Assembly: GCF_016906535.1 (NCBI RefSeq) | Contig: NC_057371.1 | Span: 2,108,001 to 2,172,000 of the forward strand | DNA from: Rhizoctonia solani | Taxonomy: Eukaryota > Basidiomycota > Agaricomycetes > Cantharellales > Ceratobasidiaceae | Reading direction: 5' to 3' | Length of the DNA stretch: 64,000 nt | Notes under the pieces: model-generated | The model's database searches: none | The model's input: only the letters and a program-made list of their open reading frames with translations | Told to the model about the DNA's origin: nothing | Part shown: positions 34,800 to 45,564 of the stretch, in pieces | How positions within the stretch are numbered: the first letter of the stretch is position 1 | Layout: each line of letters starts with the position of its first letter | Made by a program: the position numbers and the translations under genes

Positions 34800-35527
34800 A
34801 TGGCCACCCGCACCCGCCGTACGCAAAACGAAGAAGAGGATGCTGCTGCTTTGAAACTCGGGTCCGGTGCGTACATATGTATATTTTAGGTTTGCGCTAT
34901 TTAACTGAGTGAGGATGGGATGGTAGAATTCAACAATGCGGGCTGTCTTCTCATTTCCGAGGTAAAATACCTGCTTGAACATAGGGAAAAGGATTCTCCC
35001 GATACGGCGTACGTTTATCCTTTTATTCTCTCTTTTTCATCGTCTTGTAAACTCACGCGGGGGGTGGATCAAGGGTGTATAATAAAACACTCGATTATGT
35101 CAAGACGTTTACCAAGTTCAATACCAACGAGTCGTCGAGTGCTGTTCGAGAGTACGTCCTGGCGTGCTTTTTTCCCCCCCCCCTTTTCTATTCAGCCGAG
35201 GAGGGCGAGGACTACTAATGTAACATATACGACAGGGTACTGCGCCGAGAACCCAACCTGACGCAATTCGAGACTGCGCAGATTGCGAATCTGTGTCCGG
35301 CAGATGTGGAAGAGGCGAGGAATATTATTCCGAGGTACGCTCTCCCCCTTCCCATTTTTTTTTTATATCTTGTTGTGCTTGTGCGTTCGAATTGACTCAC
35401 GAATTGTGTGTGTTTTTCTTCTTTGTTTCGAACCGAATGGACGGGATTTAGTCTGGTCAAGATTGACGAAGACCGACTTCAGACGCTCTTGGATGAAGTC
35501 CAGGCGCTGCGCAGGTTCCAGACATGA
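34800..35527 (+). CDS. RPB4: RNA polymerase II subunit RPB4
   Basis: Partner of RPB7 in the stalk of RNA polymerase II; nuclear. About 134 residues from four introns' worth of short exons. The N-terminus is MATRTRRTQNEEEDAAALKL, followed by NAGCLLISEVKYLLEHR, then YNKTLDYVKTFTKFN, and the HRDC-like end with LRREPNLTQFETAQIANLC and LVKIDEDRLQTLLDEVQ. Splice joins (for example 34866 to 34927, and 35008 onward) keep frame. Length and order are typical. It is convergent with the Zds1 homologue. Confidence 0.92.
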
Positions 35528-36068
35528 CCGTCTGAATCCACGACTGTGTATTTATTTAATAAGCCGCGTTCATGTCTTGTCTTTTTTGCAATACAAGTTG
35601 CGCGCGATACGGCTCGGCCGGAGCTATACTCTCGCAACGCTACCACCAGTCTGAATCGTCAAGGCACATATCCAACTCGATCAACATAAATACAACCACA
35701 ATAAAACTCGTTGCAAGAAAAAAGAATGCGTATACTAAAACGACTAGACTAGGGATAAAAAGTACGACGATATGGAACGAGAGAGACAAACAGAAAAAGG
35801 GTGCACGTGAATGAGATCGGCAGGTTTATGTATAGCTAGAAAGAAAGAGAAAAGAGTCTATGCGTGGGTAGGTGTACATCATGCGAGCCGAGGGGAGGAG
35901 GGACGAGAGGGAGCGGGGCTAGGAAATATACAAGATAGCCAGGGCGAGTTCGAAAGAGAGAGAAAAAAGAGCAGCACACTCGTCGAGTTCGTACGCCAAC
36001 ATCACACCAAAGAGAGAAAAAAGGGTACTAGGGAAATTATATATAAAAAAGCCCTGGCTCCAACGCGT
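35528..36068. other. Convergent 3' intergenic region
   Basis: Purine-rich on the + strand (many GAGAG/GAAAG runs) between the RPB4 and ZDS1 ends. No gene was seen. Confidence 0.5.
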
Positions 36069-38696
36069 TCATCGGCCTCTTCTCCCCAGCGATCCGCCCA
36101 GCTGACTCAGTGGCGTGTCGTCCTCGGACGCTTCGCGTCGATTTCTGGATCCTAAACTGCCCGTGCTGCCTTTACCGGCTGATTTGGGGCGATTCATGGG
36201 TGGGTAGGGGCCTCCTCCACCTGTGTACGTATTATTCATTAGATTTGTTTGGGATGATGTGGGCGATGTGGGCGAGTGCGGGACTGGACAAGGTAATGTT
36301 AGTTCCGTGACACGGTCGTGAGAGAGAGAGGCAAGAAAGTGTAGTTGGCGAGAGCAAGACAAGCGAAATGGAAATGCCTGGTCGTCTATAAAGACATGCC
36401 CAAGCGAGGGACAGACAACTTGGAAATGAAATAGAGGGAGAGATAACCCAGACGCGGTGTCACTCGGACCCGGTATCGCAAAGTAACAATTCAGACAACC
36501 GTGTCACGACTGCGGAACTCACCCTGCGGAGCCATCGCACCTGGGGGTAACCCCTGTGGGCCCCCGTTCGATTTAGGACTATATCCAAATTCGGCATCGC
36601 CACTCGAGTGCACTCGCTGCTGTTGTGGTTGTTGCTGCTGCTGTTGTCGCGCAGGAAGGTGGTACTGCCTATCGGTCGGAGGCGCGCTCGCCGGTCGTTG
36701 CTGCTGCTGCTGCTGCTGTGTGTACTCTTCCGTCATCTACAGGCCCACATCAGCTCAATCCAAACGCGAAATGGAGACCAGGGACCCACCTGACGATTCT
36801 GCATCTCATACTGCGGACCGCGAACAGGCATCTCGGCCTTGCGTGCACCGGCGTTGGCGGCTTTACCCTTTGCACCCGCCTTTCCGTCCTTTCCGTCCTT
36901 TTCCCTGTCCCTATCCTTGTCCTTTCGCTCGCGCTCCTCGCGCTCGCGTTCGGCCGCACGCTCCTTTTCCTCCTGTTGCTGCTTGTTAATGACGCCGAGG
37001 TACCAGAACATGAGATTGGAGATGAGGACTTGTTCGTAGAGCGGTCGTCGCGGGTTGGCGAGTTTGATGTGGGACAGGCGGTACACGGCGCGCTCGACGT
37101 GGATCGGGTAGCGGGCATAGGTGCCGTTGGCGCTCGGCTGGATCACAGGCTGGTTGGGCTGCTGCTGGTTGGGCGGGGCGGGGGATTTGGACTTGGAGGC
37201 GCCGAGGAGGGCGGCGGCGGCTGCCTGGCCACCGGAAAAGCCGTGGTTCGAGTCGTCGGCCTTTTTGGACTTGCTCCCGCCAAAGAGGGAACCAAAGAAC
37301 CCGGTTTCCTTTTCCGAGTCCTTGTCCTTTTTCGACTTTTTGCCCATGCCAAAGAGACCGCCCTTTTTCTCTTTGCGAGGGGGCGCTGGAGCGGGTTGGG
37401 ACTGGGACTGGGGTTGGGATTGCGGGAGATGGAGATCGGAACTGGCGGGAGAAGCAGAAGCCGAGTGGGAGCGACCGGGACTCGGGGTGCGTTCCGGCAC
37501 GGGTTGTTCGATCGCGACGAGGTGTCGCTGGGGAGCGGGATGGTGCAGCTCTGGTTCTGGTGCAGCCTCAAGTTCGCGCTCGTGCTCGTGTGCGTGCCCA
37601 GACTCGAGAGGCTCCGAGTCGAGCTGGCTGGCTGGCTCCTCTTGAGCACGGTCGAGCATCGGCTGGGAGGTGGTAGGCGTGACAGCTGGGGCAGGAATCC
37701 CAAGCGCCAAGTCTAGCGGCAGAGCCGATATTTGGTTATGTGCTTCGTCCGAGGTGAGAGACGTCATGCTGTCGCGTCTGTCCGCATAGGCATCGAAGAT
37801 AGTGCTCTCGTCCGTGTAGCTCATGGGGCGGTCCGAGTGCCAGTCGTCGTCGGGGGCAAGGGCGGGTGCGGCAGGGGGACATGGTGCTCGGACTCGGTGG
37901 TGTGGTCGGACTCGGAGCGGTGGTCGTCGGGTGGAGGGGACGTAGCGCTGGCAGAGCCCGACTGGCTGCTGCGATGGGCGCGACGGGTGGATGCAAAGCG
38001 GTGTCCGCCCCCATCGCCGGGCAGATTCGGCTTGCGGATCTTGGTGCGGGCCGCACGACGCAGGATCTGGCCCGGCCGGGGGACGATAATGGGCGAGTCT
38101 GCCTCGTCGGTATTGTCCGGCAACGCGTCGGCCTTGTCGAGGACTGCAAAGGCGATTAGTCATTGGCATGCATCTATATCACACACGCACACGAGGGGGC
38201 GACATTGAGCGAGAGACTGCGGCGGAGGACAGCGCGCAGCTTGGCGGGATCGGCATCCTGCGCGAGCTCGTCGATCTTCTGGAGGTCGTTGATCGTGAGC
38301 TGGGGACCTCCGTATATGCTGGTGCGACTGCGTCTGACCGGCTGGGGCTCGTCGTCGTCGTCGTGTGCCTCGGTACTGGCGGCTCAGCATGCTCTTTTTG
38401 CGCGTCACGCCCGTCGACAGCGCCCGGGCCGGTCCGGGGAACGGCAGCGGCTTGTCCTCGGCGCTCTCCTCGCTCGATGCCTCCTGGCTGCTGCCTTCAT
38501 TGCTGCCGCTGCCCTCGTCGCTGGCAGCCCGGGCATGCTCCTTCAAAAACGCACGAAACTCGCTCGGCGCAATCTCTGGGTGCAAATGCGCCGGAACCCA
38601 GAACAGGTGCGGTCCCTCGTCCTCGTCCCCAATCGCATCCCAGTACCCCTCTTCGTCCCCTCGCTGCTCTCCACTGCGGCGCGTCGGTAATGCCAT
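36069..38696 (-). CDS. ZDS1: Zds1/Zds2 homologue (Zds1_C domain)
   Basis: In yeast, Zds1/2 bind PP2A-Cdc55 and act in mitotic exit and polarity. The start at 38696 (MALPTRRSGEQRG) leads into YWDAIGDEDE and LFWVPAHLHPEIAPSEF, the conserved Zds N-terminus. Then come SIYGGPQLTINDLQKIDEL, a long Ser/Pro-rich disordered stretch, FGSLFGGSKSKK, and the conserved Zds1_C core (YPIHVERAVYRLSHIKLANP, VLISNLMFWYLGV). A Lys/Glu/Arg coil, two glutamine runs and a Gly/Ser tail (TGSLGSRNRREASEDD) end the protein. Two frame breaks of opposite sign are needed to read it whole: near the CGA repeat at about 38357-38376 and in a G/C-rich tract at about 37855-37880. Sequencing error or real damage cannot be told apart here. 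It lies just upstream of the RhoGAP 3' end on the same strand. Confidence 0.82.
36604..36720. repeat. CAG/CTG repeats encoding two Gln runs in Zds1
   Basis: Interrupted CTG runs (about 36617-36650 and 36696-36719) code for runs of about 6-7 glutamines on the minus strand. Likely length-polymorphic. Confidence 0.8.
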
Positions 38697-38809
38697 CGTG
38701 CGTTGCGCGGTCGTCGTGATCCAACCCTTCAACAGCCGCCTCTGCTGACTAACCACCTCCAAGCATCGCCAAACAACTCTCCCTCATTATAATATATATA
38801 CATGTACAC

Positions 38810-41800
38810 CTACTCGACAAAGATGTCTACATACTTGTCCAAGATCGTTTCTATCGCCTTGCACTGCCAGCTCGTGTCCTGCACAGACGCTCCCAGCTCT
38901 CCGTCTTCCCGCCGCGCACCCAGCAGCGTCGGCCCAAACACAATCGCCAAATTCGACCGGCTCATCTGGTTCACGTGTTCGCGCTCGGATATCCTGCCAA
39001 GTCGATCAGCGTGCGGCTCAGTCGAGAGCCATGGTCACGAACCGGTACAGGTGTCCCATCAGATACTTGAGCGTCGAATAGTTCGCGTCCGGGAGCGCAT
39101 TCACGTGTTCGTGCAGTCGGATACTCCGCAGCCGCTCTCCTTCGATCTCTGTAAAACGTCGTTAGCGCGCGTAGTAATATTAATATAAAACGAAATGAGC
39201 AAGAACACATCCGAGCCCAAAATAACCATCCAAAAAACAGCCCGCCCATGACATCAAGCCCATTTAATCAATCATCGCCTCGCAAACCAATACTTTGCAA
39301 TCTCCCAAAAGAAGAGCAAAAAATAACAAAAAGCCTTTGCAGGCCGCCACCCGACCCAATACGCTCGTTCCGCCAATCAAGGAAAAACTCAAAAGGGCGC
39401 GCGTGATGCTCCTTTCTAGGCAATCCCCCCCTCCCCTTCTGGTACTCTTCTTATCTCTTGTGGAACACCTTGATTCCCCTTGGCCCAAATGCACAGCGAT
39501 TCGGCTCACGAGCCCACTTCATTCCAAGCCCATTCTCCCATTCCGGATGGGTGCCGGAACACTCTCCGTCCCCCCCCAAATGGGGAACATTCCGAGTCGA
39601 CGCCAACGAGCCGAGAGCACGCAATCCACACATTCGTCCAAATATACCAGCCACTGGAATCCAGTACGGTGGCAACACTCTTGAGCCTCCCCCATTGTGG
39701 GCGTCGAGCTTCGGGCTTCGGGGAGGGAGGAAAGAAGGGCAAGGACCCACCCGTCCGGGCAAGATGGAAGCGCCCTTCCTCTCTGTGGATGGATGGTTCA
39801 CCCAAATAACCTCTCTCGACCTCGTAAACACTCCACGACATTCGTCAAATGATAACCCGCCCTATCCTCACAGAACCGGCCATCAAACGAGTCCCGTATA
39901 TGGTAAACGAGCCGCATCATTCTCGGGGCCGAAATACGACTAAACGATGAACATCCAGCCACCGCACGCGAGTCGTGTCATGATATACGGGTGCAGAGTG
40001 ATAGGTGCCATGTCAAGTGATAGGTCCAACACTGTTGAAAGCCGAGGAAGGGGAAGGAGAAGAGGGAGGGGAACCACGTCCAAGAGTAGTGTAGACAATG
40101 ACAATCCATCGCGTTGGGGAAAAGGGTCTATACGCTCACACTACTCCAAAAAGACTGACAGCCCAAAGCACCGAACAACAAACGACGCGGGGGTCGAGCG
40201 CTCCGGCAATCAAATGACCAAAGGAAAGCAAAAGACATGAGCGCCAAAATCGCCCCGACAGTTGTGTTTACGCGTCCCTCCTGGGATGTACAGTCGTGAA
40301 CCCTGGTTGAGATCGACGTTCGAGTCTGGCTAGAGCGAGCAAAGAGGAAAGAAGGAAGCATGTAGACTGGAAAATCCTATGCATAATGAATCCCTGTAGT
40401 CTGCACGATCTTCGTTGCCCCTAATCGCATGAGATTTTCGCGCCGTATTGTCCCCTTGCATACAAAAACCGACATGCCCGGTCGTTCAGGGAAACATGAC
40501 GGGCCATCTCCCCGGATCCAAAGATTGCAATGTACATCCCCCAAAGGGCACATTGATCGTCTCAAAGGCATATCACACCTCTTTGGGAATACGTAACTGG
40601 GGTCGTCCTCGTCGTTGCACCCAAGGAGGATATCGTAATATTAAATCTGTCTCAAAGGGAGAGGGGACACCGCAATATTAAAGATCGTTGTCAAGATAAG
40701 ATCCGTGGCGCAAAAAGATCTGAGTCTGAAATAGGGGGGAAGGGAGGGAGGGAAGGAAAGTCGGCGGCTTGGAAATAGAGTGCGTCGCGGTTCCGGAAAG
40801 TCACGGAAGGGGATCATATGGGTGGCGTATCGAGGGAGATTGCACGATCTGGTGTTGCTCCGACCAAAAGGAAAGGGATCTGGTGGTTGCTCCGGGGCAA
40901 AAGGAAGGAGGGGGAAGGGGACAATGGTTACTCCTGGATGATCGAAAGGCTTAATGACAATGGCGAGTCGCGATTACGATGAGGGGGCTTGTGACTATGG
41001 TCGCGATGAAGACCGGTGATTCCCGTCGCAATTTCAATCTGAGATTATAATGATGGCAACAGCTTGGGATCGCGATATCGGCATCTCGGATAGTTTGCGT
41101 TCTTGAAAGTTTCTTGGGTGGCTCTGCTTGTGTGGCTCAGGGTGGTAAAAAGCAAAGAGGCGCCACGCGAACGATCGGTATGCATGTAAAGTAGCGACTG
41201 GTACGTGGCTGGAGAACAATTGGACGGCAGCATATTATGGTGATGATATCGAGCAGCGATGTATCACGGGAGATGATCGAATGGGCAAGACGTTATCGAG
41301 ATAATTGCACGGCCAAGGCGCAATGAGGCGGAGTGTTGATCGAGCAGCCACCCAAGGTGGCTATGCCGAAAACATTGAACTAAAAGTAGCCCCATGTGTC
41401 CAACCAAACTTTATGCAAAAAAGGGGATTCAACCCAGTTTGAAAGTTCAAAGGGAATGAACGAGTCATCTCAAATGACAGCAAAACAGGCCCCACTCAAA
41501 GAAAGAAAAGAAAGAAAAATGCAACTCACGCGCAGCCTCAACAAATGAGCTATACAACTCCCAAGTCATCAGTGGTTCTGGCAACTCGCGGAACCACATC
41601 TTGAGGACTGATGTTATATTGTTGATATCTCCTGACCATTCGTTCGAGTCCAAATCCACGGTTTCGAGGTCTGGAGGCATGGATTGAATGAGATATTATT
41701 GGGGGGAATGAGTAAAGTGTCGTTTTGTAGGACATATGAGAATTCCATAGAGGTTTCGTGAGCCAAACCAATCTCAAGGTAATATTTCGACGAGAAAACG

Positions 41801-43560
41801 TACCTTTATCCAACACGGCTCTCAGTTCCCTAACCCGACTCGTCGTCCCACTCAGGCGATAGATCCCGACGCTATCCAACCCATGTCTCTCAATCGTCTC
41901 GGCGCACTTGGTCAAGACCTTTGGACACTCTGTCCCATCTCTGACAACCAAATGAGCAAGTGGGATCCCAAATGAGGGGGTGTGTGCCGGAGGAGGTTGA
42001 GGCTGGAGTGGTGGGAATGCTTGAGTGGGGCCGTAGGCTTGGGCGTGTGGGTATGTGGGCGTGCCCGAGGGTGCTGAGGATGTGGATGTAGATACAGACG
42101 AGGATGGGTGTACTGATGAGGATGTGGATAGGTGGGATTGAACAGTGTCGAGTGTTGGAAGGGGAGGTAGCTGGTAGGCATGTTAGTCAAAGCAAGACCA
42201 GGGACTAGGGGACATACGAAACCGTCTTCGGCAGGACCTTCTCTCCTTGGCCCTTTGGGTGCACCATGCGCGACGGCATAGTTTTGCATGTACAGCTTGA
42301 AGTCGGTGCGATTATCGATGCTTTCGATGGTGAGCTTGATCCCGGGGCCTAGTCGAAGTGAGCTGGAGTGGAGAGACAGAGAACTGGGGACGCACCATCT
42401 TCGATGCTCATTGGGGAGAGGTAGCACCATCACTTAGATGTACTCTCGAGCAAAAACGCGTATCTAGAGAGATGATACTGCGTGCCGAGGTCGATTTCGT
42501 CCGCACATTCTTTGAGAGACTGGAAACGAGTTAGCAGAGGTTGTAAAATGATATCGTAGACGCACACGAAGGATACGGGGGAGCTGAAAGTTGAAGTATT
42601 CTTGACGGATCTTTTGAGTCTCGAGCATGGACTGGCGGTAGCCGTCGGAAGCCATACTCAATCTGGCACGAATGTCCTCTTCCTGCTTCTGCAACTAGGG
42701 GAGAGTTAGCCTTGAACAACAAACCACATCTTACTCACGCTCGCTGGCTTTCCTTTGAGCAGAGCACCTCCTTTGGCGACTGCTTTTCCCAGGGCACCCT
42801 TGCCTGCCCCGCCAGTGCCAATGACCCTTCCATCGGCGCCTCGCAAGCCTGCATCCCTCATAGTTTCGCCCTCTTTGGCGACGAGAACGCGCTCGAGTTC
42901 CTCGGTGACCGCGGAAACCCTTGCCTTGGCCTTTTCCATCGCTGTCTCCGCATCCTGAAGCGCCCGTTCATAGCGCGCACCGAGGTCCTTGGCGTTCTTC
43001 CGGTTCCGTTCGACTTCTTTCGCCAGGCTCGCAAGTTCGTCGCTCATTTCTGCCAATCGCTGCGCAAACCGCACCCTGGACTCGCCCATGATCTCGTGTA
43101 TCTTCATCGTGCTCGCCCATGCGCTGACAAAGCTGCCTGCCTTGCCATCGTTCATCGCGTACACCTCGGTCGTTGTCCGCGCCAGCTTGAACAGTCCTCG
43201 CCCGAACTCGTCCTCGAGTGCGGCGCGTTTGCGGAAGAAGATGGATGCCTCCCGACACGAGACCATGGATTGTTTTATTCGGTCGAGGAGCAATGGAACA
43301 CCACACTGAGCATGGTCAGAATCAATAAAATAACATGGTTTGTTACGCACATCGAGCTCACATAGACTCCTCAACACCGCCTCGTCAAAGCCAGTGGGTA
43401 CGAGGTCGTCTCCCAGGCTCCCAGGGGCGATAGAAACGACAGGAATGTCGTCTCCCCAGTCGGTGGGCGAGGGGGAACGGCCAGGCCCAGGCGAGCCAGG
43501 CGGTGTGCCCTTGGGCAGTGACATGGTGCGCGGTGGATACTGTGGTTGTCCTTCTGGCAT
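38810..43560 (-). CDS. F-BAR and RhoGAP domain protein (Rgd1-like)
   Basis: A Rho-family GTPase-activating protein that binds curved membranes through an F-BAR domain. The start at 43560 (MPEGQPQYPPRTMSLPKG) is followed by a Pro-rich leader, the FCH/F-BAR (FRKRAALEDEFGRGLFKLAR, WASTMKIHEIMGESRVRFAQ, a coiled coil around ERNRKNAKDLGARYERAL), a segment with SIDNRTDFKLYMQNYA, a Pro/Ser-rich linker and the RhoGAP domain. The GAP domain has KCAETIERHGLDSVGIYRLS with the arginine finger in GIYRLSG, then LKMWFRELPEPLMTWELYSS, then LPDANYSTLKYLMGHL, and NQMSRSNLAIVFGPTLLG. All introns but one are short. One of 2381 nt (39149-41529) splits the GAP domain between SFVEAA and IEGERLRSIRL, with good gtgagt and ttttacag ends and correct phase. 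Confidence 0.87.
39149..41529 (-). other. Unusually long intron (2381 nt) in the RhoGAP gene
   Basis: The donor GTGAGT and acceptor TTTTACAG join the two halves of the GAP domain exactly. Inside are overlapping frames on both strands (about 39450-39940) with no recognised domain, a purine-rich stretch at about 40735-40920 and a small imperfect duplication around 40853-40905 (GGTTGCTCCG with CAAAAGGAA, twice). No LTR, terminal inverted repeat or transposase was seen. Confidence 0.75.
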
Positions 43561-43994
43561 CGTGGTTGTCGCTAAGCGCCAGTAAGCCCCTGGGACTAAT
43601 GACGCATATACCGACCCGGTCTATTTCTATTTCATACCTTGTCGATCACTTCCCACGTCTGGATTCCCTGCCCAATGTCCATATTCTGCCCTCGCTCGAA
43701 TTCATTCATCACATTGTTGTTGATCATAGATTGATCTACGAGCCACCATGGGCGGTGGCTGCCAACGCCACCCAATATGGATACCACTGGTGGGAAGGCG
43801 AAGCTCTCTATTTGCACTCGCGTCTTGTTCCTGAGTGGACAGACAAAAGACCCATTCCCTCCCGGATCCCGACCGAACCGAGCTGAACCATGAAATCCAA
43901 ATGATCGTCTCTCCGGCCTCATATAAAGCCCCCGGTTCCTACTCCCCTTGCCACCTCCAATCGCCACCCCACCCTGCCTGGCTCTGGCTCCCAT
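43561..43994. promoter_or_regulatory. Divergent promoter region, RhoGAP / C2H2 gene
   Basis: 434 bp between divergent starts, pyrimidine-rich before the + strand start. No specific motif can be assigned. Confidence 0.45.
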
Positions 43995-45564
43995 ATGCCT
44001 GCTCAGATAAGCTCTATCCTCGATGGTCCCGCCGGCCCTCCTCCGGCCATCGACAAGCCCAGCTTGCGCAGACTGGCCGAGTCTATAAGCGCCTTGCCCG
44101 AGTTTAGATTGGCCGCACTCGTCGAGCTCCTGGTCAAGAGCGGAATCACCGAGGTCGGTCCCCACAGCTTACCCTAATATGCATATCGCACACCCAGGCT
44201 CACCGATTCCTCCAGAATGACGCAACGCTCAATCTTGACCTCGAATCACTCCCCATACGTGTATTCAGACAAGTCTGGCACTGCGTATACGATCCTTCTG
44301 CGTCCAGCTCTAGTCCATACGGCCCAAAGCACACGATACTCGTCGCACAGCTCCAGGAAGACTCCAGACACCAAACCAGTCCTAAGCGCGAGACTCCCCT
44401 CGTCCTTCTCCCGTGCGCTACGCCCCCTCTCCCACCACCCACTCACCCAAGCCCGAACCCGACGAGCACAAGGTAAGCATAGGGTTCTCCAAACTTAAAC
44501 GTGAGAAACTGATCGCCGCACGGGACGGGGGAGTAGGGCATACATAATACTCCGGCTGTACGTCCCTTATTCGCTTATTTGGGTCGTCCTTCTTCGTTCT
44601 TGTCCCATCCCGTTTGTTTTGCGAATCACTGCGTTCGTTCGTCTGGATTTCATTCTGATCCCGCTCGCTTTTCACTCAACCTGACCCATGCCCCATGAAC
44701 ATATTCACACATAAACCCCCCAACAGGAAGAAGATGATGAACTCCAAGACGACGACGACGACGGGTTAGAGCTCGGTCCAGGCCCTTCCACAGTTCCGGC
44801 CAAACGTAAAGCTCCGAGCTCGAGTTCTTCGAAACAAAAGAGGTACGCCTAGTTGGAGTCAGTCCAAAAAAAAAAGCCTCTTGACTGACATATCGTTCGA
44901 TTCGTTACAATTCGCTCCGAATACTCCGTATATGTCTTTCATGCGCCATTTTCCGAATTGTCCTTGGATATGCATACTCGGGGGCTTGCTTTGAACTATG
45001 CTTGCTTTGCGGAATCGGACATTCGAAATCGCTCTCGAAACCTCAGCGCGCACACATCTTCCTCTCCGCCACCCCACACCCATACCCATACCCTCGCACA
45101 CCCTCACCCTCCACAATCCTCGGGACGACCGGCGATTAAATGCAACTACACGTCCCCCATCCCAGACTTCCCACCCTGCACACGCACCTTCTCCCGCGTA
45201 GCAGACATGCGAAGGCACATTGAGCATCAACATACCGAGGAAGAAGCCCAAGCCACGATCGACGGCAAGATCACAAAGACTCAGGCGACACTATTGGGTG
45301 AAGATTGGAAAGGGACGATTAAAAAGCCGACTTGCGAAGGGTGGTAAGTGTCCCTATAACTCGGCTTCGAGTATTGTGAATTTCGGAAATAGGGTGCTGA
45401 CGGGGGTATGGTTTATGCTCAGCGGGCAGACATTCTCGCGGAAAGACGCAGTCAAGAGACATCAGACCGAAACGGGCGCACGGGTTGTGGATGGCGTCTG
45501 CGTTTCTTGCCCTGGCTCAGGGAACGGCGCTGGAGCAGGGAAGAAACGCGCGAGGCGTAAATGA
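43995..45564 (+). CDS. Basidiomycete C2H2 zinc-finger protein
   Basis: The start at 43995 (MPAQISSILDGPAG) opens a helical N-terminus (LRRLAESISALPEF, LAALVELLVKSGI). Introns at about 44156-44200, 44475-44727, 44843-45049 and 45344-45421 are in phase. The middle is Ser/Pro-rich with an acidic Glu/Asp run (DELQDDDDDGL) and a Lys-rich patch. The C-terminal zinc fingers have an odd first unit, where two Cys are 12 residues apart (CNYTSPIPDFPPC) before x12-H-x4-H, and a second unit CEGCGQTFSRKDAVKRH. The tail is basic (GKKRARRK), a likely nuclear signal. Probably a DNA-binding regulator; the target is unknown. It is not a member of the left-half zinc-finger family. Confidence 0.78.

Noticed and set aside
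36625..37716. Long plus-strand frames opposite Zds1
   Set aside because: Low-complexity shadow of the Zds1 minus-strand coding sequence, which contains conserved Zds motifs.
39458..39943. Overlapping long frames on both strands inside the long RhoGAP intron
   Set aside because: No domain, and frames are open on both strands, which is typical of biased composition rather than coding.
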